38,431 nucleotides of DNA. It comes from Lysobacteraceae bacterium. Lineage in GTDB: Bacteria; Pseudomonadota; Gammaproteobacteria; Xanthomonadales; Xanthomonadaceae. The position numbers and the translations under genes were made by a program. The notes under the pieces were generated by a model. The model ran no database searches. It worked only from the letters and a program-made list of their open reading frames with translations, and had not been told where the DNA came from. Positions 26,696 through 36,063 of this stretch are shown piece after piece; position 1 is the first letter of the stretch, and every line of letters starts with the position of its first letter. The stretch is taken from NCBI GenBank assembly GCA_004297225.1, contig SCUI01000006.1, positions 1-38,431 of the forward strand. The letters run 5' to 3'.

Positions 26696-28049
26696 TGGCC
26701 AGCGGCCGGGTGGTGCTGCCGTCGTGGGTCGACCACGCCGGCGTCCGCAACACGTTGCCGAAGCCGTCAATCCGCAGGTCGCCGGTGGCGCCCGGAATGC
26801 TGGCGTTGCCATCGCGGACCAGGCGTTCGAGGTAGGCCGTGAGCAGCCAGGCATCGTGGCCGAAAGCGAACAGCCGCTGCGCGCCGCCGCGAGCGCTGGC
26901 GACCATGGATGCCGCCGTCGCCGCCGACGGCAGTCCGGCGATGCCCCGCACGCCCCAGGCATCGCTGGGGAATGCGATGCCGTCCAGCGCATGGCCTTCG
27001 GTGACGTCGCTCCGCGCCGAAGCCAGCTGCGAAGTCGCGACCAGCTGCTTGCCGGCGAGGCCGGCCGTGGCGAACTGCGGCACCAGCGCCGCGGCCTGGC
27101 GCGGACGCACGGCCATGAACACGGCATCCACGCCGCCTTCGCCGGCGGCCGCGGTGGCAAGCGCGGTGCCCATGTCCACCGGCTCCGCTGCGACCGCCAG
27201 TTCCGCCACGACCACGCCGCCGCGCTGTTCGAACTGCTCGCGGAACGCAGCCACCGCGCGGCGCATGCCGTCGTCGGCATCGGCGAGCACCAGCGCCCGG
27301 CGGGCGTTGCGCGCAAGCAGGAAATGCGCGGCGGCGATGCCGTCGTCCTCCGGCGCCAGCGAGAAACTGGCGCTGCCCGGCGGCGGTGTTTCGGAAGCAC
27401 GATTGAGCGCCAGCACCGGGACCGGCAACTGCGCGCGGCGGAACAACGCAGCCACCTCGTCGCGGCCCAGCGGACCGAGCACGTAGTCGGCGCCATCGGC
27501 AACGGCGCGATCGTAGGCGGCGACGGCGCCGCCGACGGTATCGTAGAAGCGCAGGTCCGGGCGTCGGCGCTGTTCGGCGTAGTAGCCGGCGAGCAGTCCG
27601 TCGCGCACCGGCAATGCCGCCGCGGACAGGTTGCCGGTGAGCGGCAGCAGCACGGCCAGCTTCAGCGGCGGGCGGTATCCGTCGGCGGCCGCGGGCGGGC
27701 GGCTGCCGGCATCGAACGGCGCGGTGCTGCGCGCGAACGGCCGCGGCAGCGGCAGGCCGCGGTTGAGCAACGCGCGCCCGGCGAAGTCGTACAGCGGATC
27801 GCCCTCCGGCATCGACGCCGCTTCGCGCGCCAGGGTGGCGTCGTCGAGCGTCGCCAGCAGGCGGTCGATCTGCGCGGCGGTGGATGCGCGTTCGGCCTGC
27901 GGCAGCGACGGCAGCGCCGCGGCCAGGGCCGACGCCTGCGCCACCGCGGCCGGCCGCGATGCCACCGGCGCAGTAGTGCGCACGGTGGTGCTGGTGCAGG
28001 CCGCCACGCACAAGGCGAGCAGCAGCGGCAGCAATGTCCTGATCGCCAT
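26682..28049 (-). CDS. lpoA: Penicillin-binding protein activator LpoA-like lipoprotein
   Basis: LpoA is an outer-membrane lipoprotein that activates the peptidoglycan synthase PBP1A. This protein has 455 residues. The signal peptide ends in the lipobox LCVAAC with Cys18. A helical segment of about 110 residues follows, then a periplasmic-binding-protein-like domain from about residue 130: [35 protein letters not shown] and [13 protein letters not shown]. The E. coli protein has a much larger helical N-terminal domain; here it is strongly shortened. The start is ATG 28049, just inside the divergent promoter region shared with rsmI. Confidence 0.88.
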   Translation of the reverse strand: MAIRTLLPLLLALCVAACTSTTVRTTAPVASRPAAVAQASALAAALPSLPQAERASTAAQIDRLLATLDDATLAREAASMPEGDPLYDFAGRALLNRGLPLPRPFARSTAPFDAGSRPPAAADGYRPPLKLAVLLPLTGNLSAAALPVRDGLLAGYYAEQRRRPDLRFYDTVGGAVAAYDRAVADGADYVLGPLGRDEVAALFRRAQLPVPVLALNRASETPPPGSASFSLAPEDDGIAAAHFLLARNARRALVLADADDGMRRAVAAFREQFEQRGGVVVAELAVAAEPVDMGTALATAAAGEGGVDAVFMAVRPRQAAALVPQFATAGLAGKQLVATSQLASARSDVTEGHALDGIAFPSDAWGVRGIAGLPSAATAASMVASARGGAQRLFAFGHDAWLLTAYLERLVRDGNASIPGATGDLRIDGFGNVLRTPAWSTHDGSTTRPLANAGG

Positions 28050-28073
28050 GGCGCCAGCGCTCTTCCGGGAACC

Positions 28074-28089
28074 GGTTACGATTCTAACC
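28074..28089. promoter_or_regulatory. Divergent promoter region of rsmI and lpoA
   Basis: GGTTA at 28074-28078 and TAACC at 28085-28089 form a short inverted repeat. On the plus strand TACGAT (28077-28082) could be the rsmI -10. On the minus strand TAGAAT (28086-28081) could be the lpoA -10, about 32 bases before its start. No clear -35 was found on either strand. Confidence 0.4.
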
Positions 28090-28119
28090 ATGCGCGCCAG
28101 CGGGCGCCGTGGAGGTCGA

Positions 28120-29025
28120 ATGGCAGTCGACGCAAGGGGTGGCGGGGCCGCGGGCAGTCGTGCGGCCGGGACGCTGCACGTGGTGGCGACGCCGATCGGC
28201 AATCTCGGCGACCTGTCGCCGCGCGCGATGGAAGTGCTGGCCTCGGTCGCCGCGGTCTGCGCCGAGGACACCCGCCGCACCCGCCAGCTGCTGGCGCATG
28301 CGGGCATCGAGCAGCCGCTGCTGCCGTTGCATGAACACAACGAGGAGGCGCACGCGGCGCGGCTGGTGGCGCGGATGCTGGACGGCGATTCGCTGGCGTT
28401 GGTGTCGGACGCGGGCACGCCGCTGGTGAGCGACCCCGGCTTCCGGCTGGTGCGGGCAGCGCGCGCTGCGGGCCTGCGAGTCAGCCCGGTGCCGGGCCCA
28501 TGCGCGTTCGTCGCCGCGCTGAGCGTCGCCGGCCTGCCCAGCGACCGCTTCGTGTTCGAAGGCTTCCTGCCGTCCAGGGCCGCCGCGCGGCGCGAACGCC
28601 TTTCGGCGCTGGCCAGCGAAACGCGGACCCTGGCGTTCTACGAATCCTCGCACCGGATCGAGGAGGCGCTGGCCGACATGCGCGACGCGTTCGGCGGCGA
28701 TCGCGGCGCGGTGCTCGCGCGCGAACTGACCAAGGTGTTCGAGACGGTGCTCGACGGCGACCTGGATGCGCTCGCCGCGCGCGTCGCGGCCGACGCCGAC
28801 CAGCGCAAGGGCGAATTCGTGGTCCTGGTCGCCGGCGCCGGCACCGACGAGGACGCCCGCATCGCCGAGGGCCGCCGCCTCTACGCCAAGCTCGGCGAAC
28901 ACCTGCCGCCCTCCACCGCCGCGAAATTGGCCGCCGAGTTGTCGGGGGCGCCGCGGAAGGCGTTGTACGGGGGAACTACAGCGGGAACGGGGAACGGGGA
29001 ACAGGGAATGGGAGAGTCCGGATAG
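28120..29025 (+). CDS. rsmI: 16S rRNA (cytidine1402-2'-O)-methyltransferase
   Basis: RsmI methylates the ribose of C1402 in 16S rRNA using SAM. It has 301 residues from ATG 28120, preceded by GGAGG at 28111-28115; an in-frame ATG at 28090 is less likely. Family motifs: LHVVATPIGNLGDLSPRAME, EDTRRTRQLLAHAGI, LVSDAGTPLVSDPGFRLV and FYESSHRIEEALADM. The last 15 residues, which include AGTGNGEQGMGESG, are encoded by a GGGAAC heptad repeat and are not part of the conserved protein. The stop TAG at 29023-29025 lies between the two arms of that repeat. Confidence 0.94.
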   Translation: MAVDARGGGAAGSRAAGTLHVVATPIGNLGDLSPRAMEVLASVAAVCAEDTRRTRQLLAHAGIEQPLLPLHEHNEEAHAARLVARMLDGDSLALVSDAGTPLVSDPGFRLVRAARAAGLRVSPVPGPCAFVAALSVAGLPSDRFVFEGFLPSRAAARRERLSALASETRTLAFYESSHRIEEALADMRDAFGGDRGAVLARELTKVFETVLDGDLDALAARVAADADQRKGEFVVLVAGAGTDEDARIAEGRRLYAKLGEHLPPSTAAKLAAELSGAPRKALYGGTTAGTGNGEQGMGESG

Positions 29026-29069
29026 TCGGCGCCCGGCGACCCCCCATTCCCTGTTCCCCGTTCCCGCTC
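28981..29069. repeat. Inverted pair of heptad repeats between rsmI and rnpB
   Basis: Left arm about 28981-29012 has GCGGGAAC followed by GGGGAAC, GGGGAAC and AGGGAAT. Right arm about 29040-29069 is its inverted copy with one heptad fewer. The 27-base centre has no gene. The left arm encodes the RsmI tail. The right arm lies about 22 bases beyond the 3' end of rnpB, so the hairpin may act as terminator for both convergent genes. It is the same sequence family as 18088-18118 and 33138-33168. Confidence 0.8.
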
Positions 29070-29091
29070 TTCATTCCCGCTCTCGCTCCAG

Positions 29092-29453
29092 AAGTGGCGG
29101 AGCCGGCCGATAAGCCGGGTTTTGTCGTGGGCAACCATTCCTCTGGGCGCAGCGTCACCGCTACGCTCAAGCAGCCTACCCGGACCCGACGCGGGCAACG
29201 TCATGGGGTCCCTATTTGGCCTTGCTCCCGGTGGGGTTTGCCGTGCCGGCCTGTTGCCAGGCTCGCGGTGCGCCCTTACCGCACCATTTCACCCTTGCCA
29301 CGCACGTCTTGCGACGCCGTTCGGCGGTATCTTTCTGTTGCACTTTCCGTCGGCTCGCGCCGCCCAGGCGTTACCTGGCACCGTGCCCTGTGGAGCCCGG
29401 ACTTTCCTCGACACCCCCGAAAGGGCACCGCGATTGCCTGGCCGGCTCCGCCG
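29092..29453 (-). ncRNA. rnpB: RNase P RNA, bacterial class A
   Basis: The catalytic RNA of RNase P, which removes tRNA 5' leaders, lies on the minus strand. The ends are set by helix P1: 29442-29452 pairs with 29096-29106 over 11 bases. Conserved segments read on the minus strand include GAGGAAAGTCCGGGCTCC near the 5' end, GGTAAGGGCGCACCG, CCACCGGGAGCAAGGCC and, near the 3' end, ACCCGGCTTATCGGCCGGC. The length of about 360 bases is normal. TACACT at 29464-29459 would place the transcript start close to 29452. The ends are approximate to a few bases. Confidence 0.94.
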
Positions 29454-29458
29454 CGCGC

Positions 29459-29464
29459 AGTGTA
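29459..29464 (-). promoter_or_regulatory. Candidate -10 element of rnpB
   Basis: The minus strand reads TACACT, about seven bases upstream of the first base of helix P1, where the RNA should start. No good -35 hexamer is seen at 16-18 bases upstream. Confidence 0.45.
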
Positions 29465-29533
29465 CGCGCCCGGAGTTGAACGCGGACCCCTTCACATGAC
29501 CTTGATCTCAGATTTTGAGACAAAACAGCAGCT

Positions 29534-29542
29534 TGTGGATAA
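29534..29542 (-). promoter_or_regulatory. Perfect DnaA-box match upstream of the dcw cluster
   Basis: The minus strand reads TTATCCACA, the consensus DnaA box. It forms part of an imperfect palindrome, 29532-29554, centred on AAAGCTTT. It lies 71 bases upstream of the mraZ -35 and about 70 bases upstream of the rnpB -10. A 9-base match can occur by chance, so binding is only suggested. Confidence 0.45.
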
Positions 29543-29612
29543 AGCTTTAACAAGTCTCTGAAGTTTCGCGCAAGTCATTGACGCCATTGGCGAAAATTGC
29601 CGCTGAAAGTTG

Positions 29613-29641
29613 TTGACAACCCTCCGGGCCACTCCTAAGGT
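29613..29641 (+). promoter_or_regulatory. Promoter of mraZ / dcw cluster
   Basis: TTGACA at 29613-29618 is a perfect -35. A 17-base spacer leads to TAAGGT at 29636-29641 as the -10. The start codon of mraZ is 80 bases further on, leaving room for the repressor sites at 29651-29690. Confidence 0.65.
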
Positions 29642-29650
29642 GGCGACTTG

Positions 29651-29690
29651 TGGGAAAACCGGGAAATTGGTGGTTTTCCTTGGTCGCAAA
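29651..29690 (+). promoter_or_regulatory. Tandem MraZ-box-like repeats
   Basis: Four units begin at 29651, 29661, 29671 and 29681, exactly 10 bases apart: TGGGA, GGGAA, TGGTT and TGGTC. MraZ is known to bind TGGG-type direct repeats separated by five bases in front of its own gene. The first two units fit best, the last two are weaker. The site lies just after the -10, where a repressor would act. Confidence 0.6.
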
Positions 29691-29720
29691 CCCGCCTGAG
29701 ACGGGGGCAACGGACAGGCA

Positions 29721-30167
29721 ATGTTCCAGGGCGAGACCGCCATCACCATCGATGACAAGGGCCGGCTGGCGATTCCGACCAGTTACCGGGACGCCATCGC
29801 GCGCGAGGCCGGCAATCGCCTGGTGTTCACCTACAACCCGTTCGAGTCCGGCTGCCTGTACCTGTACCCGCACGCGGTCTGGGAAAAGGTCCGCGACCAG
29901 GTCAACGCCCTGCCGCGCACGCGCCACGTCAACCGGCAGATGCAACTGAAGCTGGTCGGCGCCGCGGCGTTCGTCGAGCCCGACGGCAGCGGCCGCATTT
30001 CGATCCCCGCGTCCCAGCGCAACGCCAGCGGCCTCGAGAAGAAGGCGGTGCTGCTGGGCATGGGCGACAAGTTCGAACTCTGGAGCGAGCAGGCGCACCT
30101 GGCGCAGATCCGGCAGACGCTCAGCGATGCCGACCTGGGCGACGGGTTGCTCGAGCTGCAGCTATGA
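29721..30167 (+). CDS. mraZ: Transcriptional regulator MraZ
   Basis: MraZ represses its own operon, the division and cell wall (dcw) cluster, and has been shown to bind promoter repeats as a ring. The protein has 148 residues with two AbrB-like swapped-hairpin domains: [20 protein letters not shown] in the first and [19 protein letters not shown] in the second. The conserved DxxGR motif occurs in both halves. It starts at ATG 29721 downstream of the promoter and the tandem boxes. It overlaps rsmH by four bases (ATGA). Confidence 0.96.
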   Translation: MFQGETAITIDDKGRLAIPTSYRDAIAREAGNRLVFTYNPFESGCLYLYPHAVWEKVRDQVNALPRTRHVNRQMQLKLVGAAAFVEPDGSGRISIPASQRNASGLEKKAVLLGMGDKFELWSEQAHLAQIRQTLSDADLGDGLLELQL

Positions 30168-31117
30168 CGGTCGGTGGCCCCGGGGCCGCTCCCCGCACAG
30201 GCCACCTTCCGGTGCTCTTCGACGAGGTCATGGAAGGCCTCGCGGTGAAGTCGGACGGAACGTACCTGGATGGCACGTTCGGGCGTGGCGGCCATGCGCG
30301 CGGCGTGCTGGGCAAGCTCGGCCCGGGGGGACGGTTGTTGCTGATGGACAAGGATCCCGAGGCGATCGCCTGCGCCGAGCGCGAGTTCGGCGGCGATCCC
30401 CGCGTCGCCATCCGCCGCGGCAGCTTCGCCGAGCTGGCGCACTGGGACGCGACCGACGCCGGCCTGGACGGGGTGCTGTTCGACCTGGGCGTTTCCTCGC
30501 CGCAGCTGGACGTGGCCGCGCGCGGCTTTTCCTTCGGCAAGGATGGCCCGCTGGACATGCGCATGGACCCCGACGCCGGCGAAAGCGCGGCGCAGTGGCT
30601 GGCGCGTGCAGAAGCCGACGAGATCGCCGGCGTGCTGTGGCAATACGGCGAGGAGCGGCAGTCGCGGCGCATCGCCCGCGCCATCGTCGCCGCGCGCGCG
30701 CAGGAACCGATCACGCGCACCGCGCAACTGGCCGAGGTGGTCGCGTCGGTGATGCCGCGCGGCAAGGACAAGATCCATCCCGCCACGCGCAGCTTCCAGG
30801 CGATCCGCATCTTCATCAACCGCGAGCTGGCCGACCTGGAGTCGGGCCTCGAGGCGGCGGTCGCGCGGCTCAAGCCAGGCGGTCGGCTGGCGGTGATCAG
30901 CTTCCATTCGCTGGAAGACCGCATCACCAAGCAGTTCATCGCCACGCGCGCGAAGGCGCCGCCCGCCAACCGCCGGTTGCCGCAGGCGCCGTCGTTCACG
31001 CCCACGCTGCGCGCCATCGGCGGCGCACGCAAGGCGGGCGAGGCCGAGCTCGCGGCGAACCCTCGCGCCCGCAGCGCCGTGCTGCGCGTGGCCGAAAAGC
31101 TGGCGGAGGCCGCATGA
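30164..31117 (+). CDS. rsmH: 16S rRNA (cytosine1402-N4)-methyltransferase
   Basis: RsmH methylates N4 of C1402 in 16S rRNA, the same nucleotide whose ribose is modified by RsmI. It has 317 residues. Motifs: [19 protein letters not shown], the SAM loop [35 protein letters not shown], and [20 protein letters not shown] near the C-terminal third. It sits second in the dcw cluster as usual, coupled to mraZ and ftsL by four-base overlaps. Confidence 0.96.
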   Translation: MTVGGPGAAPRTGHLPVLFDEVMEGLAVKSDGTYLDGTFGRGGHARGVLGKLGPGGRLLLMDKDPEAIACAEREFGGDPRVAIRRGSFAELAHWDATDAGLDGVLFDLGVSSPQLDVAARGFSFGKDGPLDMRMDPDAGESAAQWLARAEADEIAGVLWQYGEERQSRRIARAIVAARAQEPITRTAQLAEVVASVMPRGKDKIHPATRSFQAIRIFINRELADLESGLEAAVARLKPGGRLAVISFHSLEDRITKQFIATRAKAPPANRRLPQAPSFTPTLRAIGGARKAGEAELAANPRARSAVLRVAEKLAEAA

Positions 31118-31380
31118 CCGCGCGCCTGCTGCTCGCGCTGCTGATCGCCGCCAACGTCGCCAGCGCGGTCGGAGTGGTGTTCGCGCGCCACGAGCACCGG
31201 CAGCTGTTCACCCGGCTGAGCAAGCTCGAGGCCGCGCGCGACGAACTCAACATCGAGTTCGGCCGCCTGCAGCTGGAGCAGGCGACCTGGGCCGAGAGCA
31301 ACCGCATCGACCAGGTCGCGCGCACGCGCCTGGGCATGGTCTTCCCCGAGACCCGCGACATCGTGGTGGTGCGTCCGTGA
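31114..31380 (+). CDS. ftsL: Cell division protein FtsL
   Basis: FtsL is a short bitopic divisome protein that forms a complex with FtsB and FtsQ and activates FtsWI. It has 88 residues. A very short cytoplasmic end leads to one membrane helix (residues 4-24, [20 protein letters not shown]). A periplasmic coiled coil follows at about 30-65, with [20 protein letters not shown]. The sequence [19 protein letters not shown] is the conserved FtsL tail. It starts at ATG 31114 in an ATGA overlap with rsmH and overlaps the ftsI GTG start by four bases. Confidence 0.93.
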   Translation: MTARLLLALLIAANVASAVGVVFARHEHRQLFTRLSKLEAARDELNIEFGRLQLEQATWAESNRIDQVARTRLGMVFPETRDIVVVRP

Positions 31381-33191
31381 TCGGCCGCAACGTGCCCCGT
31401 GCAGGCAAGACCGGCAAGCCGGCGAAGCCCGCGCGCGTGCGCGGTCGCGGCGCCTTCGACCTGCGCCTGCGCCTATTGCTGGTCACCGGCACGCTGGGCC
31501 TGTGCTCGCTGGCGCTGGTCGGCCGCGCGGTCGACCTGCAGCTGATCGATGACGACTTCTACCGCCAGCAGGGCGACGCGCGCTTCCTGCGCGAGATCCC
31601 GATCCCCACCTCGCGCGGCATGGTCACCGACCGCAACGGCGAGCCGCTCGCCGTGTCCTCGCCGGTGGAATCGATCTGGGCCAATCCGCAGGAACTGCTC
31701 AAGCACCCGGCGCAATTGCCGCGGCTGGCGCAGGCGCTGGACGTGGATGCCGAGCAGCTGACGCGCCGGCTGAGCCAGCGCAGCGACAAGGAATTCGTCT
31801 ACCTCAAGCGCCGGATCAACCCGGACGAGGCGAAAACGATCCTGGCGCTCGACATCCCGGGCGTGGCCACGCAGCGCGAGTTCCGCCGCTTCTACCCGCA
31901 GGGCGAAGCGCTGGCCCACGTGCTGGGCTTCACCAACATCGACGATCGCGGCCAGGAAGGCATCGAACTGGCGTTCGACGACTGGCTGCGCGGCGAGCCC
32001 GGCGCGAAGAAGGTCATTCGCGATCGCCGCGGCCGCATCGTCGAGAACGTGGACCTGGTGCGCCCCGCGCAACCGGGCCGCGACCTCACGCTGTCGATCG
32101 ACCGCCGCATCCAGTACCTCACCTACCGCGAACTCAAGCGCGCGGTGCTGGAGACGGGCGCCAGCAGCGCGTCCGCCGTGGTCCTGGACGTGGCCACCGG
32201 CGAAGTGCTGGCGATGGCGAACGTGCCGTCCTACAACCCGAACGCGGTCGACGGCAGCCATCGCGAGGCCCGCCGCAACCGCGCGGTGACCGACGTGATC
32301 GAACCCGGTTCGACGATGAAGCCGGTGACGATCGCCGCGGGCCTGGCCGCGGGCGTGGTGACGCCGGGCACGCTGATCGACACCAACCCGGGCTGGATGC
32401 CGAACGGCCGCTATCGCACCACCGATACCCGCAACCACGGCGTGCTCACCGTCACCGGGGTGATCACCAAGAGTTCGAACGTCGGCGCGGCCAAGGTCGC
32501 GCACATGCTGCCCGACCAGGCGTACTACGAATTCGTCCACGGCTTCGGCTACGGCGAGGCGCCGGGCAGCGGGTTTCCCGGCGAATCCTCGGGCGTGTTG
32601 CCGGCGCCGGACGCGTGGAGCGGTACCACCAAGCAGACCATGTCCTACGGCTACGGCATGTCGGCCACGCCGCTGCAGATCGCCGAGGTATACGCAGCCT
32701 TCGCCAACGGCGGGCGCATGATCGCGCCGACGTTCGTCAAGGGCCAGCGCAACGACGCGAAGCAGGTGCTCGATCCGGTGATCGCGCATGAAGTGATGAA
32801 GATGATGCAGACCGTCACCGAGCCGGGCGGCACCGCCACCACGGCGGCGATCCTGGGCTACCACGTCGCCGGCAAGACCGGGACTTCGCGGATGGCCAGC
32901 GGCGGCGGCTACTCGCGCCGCTACGTGTCGGTGTTCGCGGGCGTGGTGCCGGTCGACAACCCGCGCTTCTCGATGGTGGTGGTGGTCAGCGAGCCCGATC
33001 CCAGCCGCCGCGGCTATTACGGCGGTTCGGTGTCGGGCCCGGTGTTCCACGACGTCATGCAGGGCGCGCTGCGGTTGATGGACGTGCCGCCGGACGATAT
33101 CGGGACGTGGATCGCGGCGCAGGAGCGGAGCCAGAAGGCGGGAACGGGGAACGGGGAACGGGGAATGGTGGTGGCGAGGGCGCCGGAATGA
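31377..33191 (+). CDS. ftsI: Septal peptidoglycan transpeptidase FtsI (PBP3)
   Basis: FtsI crosslinks septal peptidoglycan and forms a synthase with FtsW. It has 604 residues from GTG 31377. The basic N-terminus is followed by one membrane helix at about residues 33-53. The pedestal domain comes next, with [20 protein letters not shown]. The catalytic motifs are Ser312-Thr-Met-Lys, Ser366-Ser-Asn368 and Lys500-Thr-Gly-Thr503. The last 18 or so residues, including [18 protein letters not shown], come from a GGGAAC heptad repeat embedded in the gene at 33138-33168. This tail is the same kind as the one on RsmI. The stop overlaps the murE start (ATGA). Confidence 0.95.
   Translation: MIGRNVPRAGKTGKPAKPARVRGRGAFDLRLRLLLVTGTLGLCSLALVGRAVDLQLIDDDFYRQQGDARFLREIPIPTSRGMVTDRNGEPLAVSSPVESIWANPQELLKHPAQLPRLAQALDVDAEQLTRRLSQRSDKEFVYLKRRINPDEAKTILALDIPGVATQREFRRFYPQGEALAHVLGFTNIDDRGQEGIELAFDDWLRGEPGAKKVIRDRRGRIVENVDLVRPAQPGRDLTLSIDRRIQYLTYRELKRAVLETGASSASAVVLDVATGEVLAMANVPSYNPNAVDGSHREARRNRAVTDVIEPGSTMKPVTIAAGLAAGVVTPGTLIDTNPGWMPNGRYRTTDTRNHGVLTVTGVITKSSNVGAAKVAHMLPDQAYYEFVHGFGYGEAPGSGFPGESSGVLPAPDAWSGTTKQTMSYGYGMSATPLQIAEVYAAFANGGRMIAPTFVKGQRNDAKQVLDPVIAHEVMKMMQTVTEPGGTATTAAILGYHVAGKTGTSRMASGGGYSRRYVSVFAGVVPVDNPRFSMVVVVSEPDPSRRGYYGGSVSGPVFHDVMQGALRLMDVPPDDIGTWIAAQERSQKAGTGNGERGMVVARAPE
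33138..33168. repeat. Single heptad repeat inside the 3' end of ftsI
   Basis: GCGGGAAC, then GGGGAAC twice and GGGGAAT: four units with 7-base spacing, ending 23 bases before the ftsI stop. No inverted partner is seen nearby. It is the third locus of this repeat in the window and lies in the same reading frame as in rsmI. Confidence 0.85.
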
Positions 33192-34669
33192 GGCGCTCGA
33201 TGCCGCTGTCCGCGCTGCTCCCGGAGGTTGCCGGCGTGCCGGGCGGCCTGGTTGTCTCCGGCTTGACGATGGACAGCCGCGAGGTCGCGCCGGGCGATGC
33301 GTTCTTCGCGATCGGCGGATTCGGGACGCATGGGCTGCGCTTCGTCGAGCAGGCGCGCGCCGCGGGCGCCGTCGCGATCCTGTTCGACCCGGATGCCACC
33401 GAAGGTTTGCCGGCGCCCACTGGTGAAATCGCTGTGCCGCGCTTGCGCGCGCGAATGGGTGCAATGGCCGATCAGTTCCACGGGCGGCCGTCGCATGCGA
33501 TGACGATGGTCGGCGTCACCGGCACCAGCGGCAAGACCTCCACCGTGCAGCTGCTGGCACAGGCACTGGAGGCGCTGGGCCTGCGCGCCGGCACGATCGG
33601 TACGCTCGGCGCCGGCCTGCATGGCGACGTGCACGCGACCGGTTTCACCACGCCGCTGGTGCTGCGGATGCATGCGTTGCTCGCGCAGCTGCGCGACGCC
33701 GGCGCGCGGGCGGTGGCGATGGAAGTCAGTTCGCACGCGCTCGACCAGGGCCGCGTCGACGCGGTGCACTACGACGTCGCGGTCTTCACCAACCTCACCC
33801 GCGACCACCTCGACTACCACGGCGACATGGCCAGCTATGGCGCCGCCAAGGCGAAGCTGTTCGTGCGCGAGGGCCTGCGCGCGGCGGTGGTCAACATCGA
33901 CGACGCCTTCGGCCGCGAGCTGCTGGGCAACCTGCCGGCCACCGTGCGCGGGCTCGGCACCAGCGCGCAGGGTGCGCAGTGCGACGTGCGCGCCGGCAAC
34001 GTGGTCCTCGGCGGCGAGGGCATCGCCTTCGACCTGGTGCTCGGCGACGAGCATCGCAACGTGCATTCGCCGCTGCTGGGCCGCTTCAACATCGACAACC
34101 TGCTCGCGGTGGCCGGCGTGCTGCACGCGCTCGGCCACGATGCGGACGCGATCGCCGCCGTGCTGCCGCAACTGCAGCCGATCCCCGGGCGCATGAACCG
34201 CCTCGGCGGCGGCGCCGCGCCGCTGGTGGTCATCGACTACTCGCACAAGCCCGATGCCTTGCGCCAGGCGCTGGAATCGCTGCGCGGCCACCTGCAGGGG
34301 CGGCTGGTCTGCGTGTTCGGCTGCGGCGGCGAACGCGACCGCGGCAAGCGGCCGCAGATGGCGGCCATCGCCGAACAGGCGGCGGAAGTGGTGATCGTCA
34401 CCGACGACAACCCGCGCGGCGAGGACGGCGACGCGATCGTGGCCGAGATCGTGGCCGGGTTCCGCGAGCCGGCGGCGGCGATCGTCGAACGCGACCGCCG
34501 CCGCGCGATCGAGCGCGCGATCGGCGCGGCCAGGGCCGGCGACATCGTGCTGGTCGCGGGCAAGGGACACGAGACCTACCAGGAAGTCGCGGGGGTCAAG
34601 CATCCTTTCGATGACCGCGCGGTGGCGCGCGAGGCGCTGGCGCGGCTGCATCCGGAGGCGCGCGCATGA
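33188..34669 (+). CDS. murE: UDP-MurNAc-tripeptide synthetase (meso-diaminopimelate adding) MurE
   Basis: MurE adds the third amino acid to UDP-MurNAc-dipeptide in the cytoplasm. It has 493 residues. The ATP loop is [15 protein letters not shown] with Lys116. The central domain has [11 protein letters not shown] and [15 protein letters not shown]. The motif Asp407-Asn-Pro-Arg410 in the C-terminal domain marks enzymes that use meso-diaminopimelate rather than lysine. GHETYQEV is near the end. ATG 33188 overlaps the ftsI stop by four bases; GCGAGGG just upstream may bind the ribosome. It lies directly after the heptad repeat in ftsI. Confidence 0.96.
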   Translation: MRRSMPLSALLPEVAGVPGGLVVSGLTMDSREVAPGDAFFAIGGFGTHGLRFVEQARAAGAVAILFDPDATEGLPAPTGEIAVPRLRARMGAMADQFHGRPSHAMTMVGVTGTSGKTSTVQLLAQALEALGLRAGTIGTLGAGLHGDVHATGFTTPLVLRMHALLAQLRDAGARAVAMEVSSHALDQGRVDAVHYDVAVFTNLTRDHLDYHGDMASYGAAKAKLFVREGLRAAVVNIDDAFGRELLGNLPATVRGLGTSAQGAQCDVRAGNVVLGGEGIAFDLVLGDEHRNVHSPLLGRFNIDNLLAVAGVLHALGHDADAIAAVLPQLQPIPGRMNRLGGGAAPLVVIDYSHKPDALRQALESLRGHLQGRLVCVFGCGGERDRGKRPQMAAIAEQAAEVVIVTDDNPRGEDGDAIVAEIVAGFREPAAAIVERDRRRAIERAIGAARAGDIVLVAGKGHETYQEVAGVKHPFDDRAVAREALARLHPEARA

Positions 34670-36063
34670 TGCCGCTGCCGCTCTCGCGCATCGCGCTGTG
34701 GGCCGGCGGACGGCTGCACGGCGCCGACGTCATGGTCGACGCTTTCGACACCGACACCCGCACCTTGAAGGCGGTCGGCAACAGCACCCTGTTCGTGGCG
34801 CTGAAGGGCGAACGCTTCGACGGCCACGACCACGTCGGCGGGGCTGCCGTGTCCGGTGCCAGCGCGGCGCTGGTCTCGCGCCTGGTGGACGTGCCGCTGC
34901 CGCAGGTGGTGGTCGCCGATACCGAGCGGGCGCTGGCCGCGATCGCCACGGCGATGCAGCAGGCGCGCCGCACCCGCGTCGCCGCGGTCACCGGCAGCAA
35001 CGGCAAGACCAGCGTCAAGGCGCTGTTGCTGCCGATCCTGCAGCAGGCCGCCGGTCCCGGCGTGGCCTACGCCAACCCCGGCAACCGCAACAACGAGATC
35101 GGCCTGCCGCTGGCGGTGATCGACGCCCCCGAGGACGCGCGCTGTGCCGTCTACGAGATGGGCGCCGGCAAGCCCGGCGACATCGCCTATCTCACCGCGA
35201 TCGCGCGGCCGGACGCCGCATTGGTCAACAACATCGCGCCGGCGCACCTGGAGCGCATGGGCAGCCTGCTCGGCGTCGCCGACACCAAGGCCGCGATCTA
35301 CGACGCGCTGCCGCCTTCCGGCGTCGCCGTGATCAACGCCGATGATGCCTTCGCCCCGTATTTCGCCGAACGCGCGCACGGTCGCCGGCTGCTGCGCTTC
35401 GGCCTGGAAGCCAGCGCCGACGTCACCGCGCGCGACATCCGTGCCATCGACAGCGGCGATGCCGACGGTTCGCGTTTCACCCTGGTGACGCCGCAGGGCG
35501 AGATCGAGGTGGCGGTGGCGTTCCCGGGTCGCCACAACGTCCGCAATGCGCTGGCCGCGGCCTCGCTGGCGCTGGGGATGGGCGCCTCGCTGCAGGACAT
35601 CCGCGACGGCCTCGCGGCGGCGCGGCCGGTCGCCGGTCGCCTGGTGCGCCATCGCCTGCGCGGCGGCGCGCTGCTGGTGGACGACAGCTACAACGCCAAT
35701 CCCGGGTCGCTCAATGCCGCGATCGAATGGCTGGCGACGCTGCCCGAAGCCTGGCTGGTGCTGGGCGACATGCGCGAGCTCGGCGACGACGCGCGCGCGC
35801 TGCATGCCGAGGGCGGCCGGCGGGCGAAGGCCGCCGGCATCGCACGGCTGTACGCGCTGGGCGAACTCAGCGCGGCGGCGGTGGAGGCGTTCGGCACCGG
35901 AGCGCGCCTGTTCGACAGCCACGGCGCGCTGGCACGCGCGCTGCAGGCCGACCTCGTGGGAGTTGCGCAACCACCCACCATCCTGGTCAAGGGCTCGCGC
36001 GGCAGCGCGATGGACACGGTCGTCAAGGCACTGCTCGAAGGGGACGCGAACGATGCTGCTTGA
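34666..36063 (+). CDS. murF: UDP-MurNAc-tripeptide--D-alanyl-D-alanine ligase MurF
   Basis: MurF adds the D-Ala-D-Ala dipeptide to complete the UDP-MurNAc-pentapeptide. It has 465 residues. The N-terminal substrate domain has [20 protein letters not shown]. The ATP loop is [16 protein letters not shown] with Lys114. [13 protein letters not shown] and [12 protein letters not shown] are typical MurF segments. The C-terminal domain carries [23 protein letters not shown] 34666 overlaps the murE stop by four bases. Its end overlaps mraY by 11 bases. Confidence 0.96.
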   Translation: MMPLPLSRIALWAGGRLHGADVMVDAFDTDTRTLKAVGNSTLFVALKGERFDGHDHVGGAAVSGASAALVSRLVDVPLPQVVVADTERALAAIATAMQQARRTRVAAVTGSNGKTSVKALLLPILQQAAGPGVAYANPGNRNNEIGLPLAVIDAPEDARCAVYEMGAGKPGDIAYLTAIARPDAALVNNIAPAHLERMGSLLGVADTKAAIYDALPPSGVAVINADDAFAPYFAERAHGRRLLRFGLEASADVTARDIRAIDSGDADGSRFTLVTPQGEIEVAVAFPGRHNVRNALAAASLALGMGASLQDIRDGLAAARPVAGRLVRHRLRGGALLVDDSYNANPGSLNAAIEWLATLPEAWLVLGDMRELGDDARALHAEGGRRAKAAGIARLYALGELSAAAVEAFGTGARLFDSHGALARALQADLVGVAQPPTILVKGSRGSAMDTVVKALLEGDANDAA

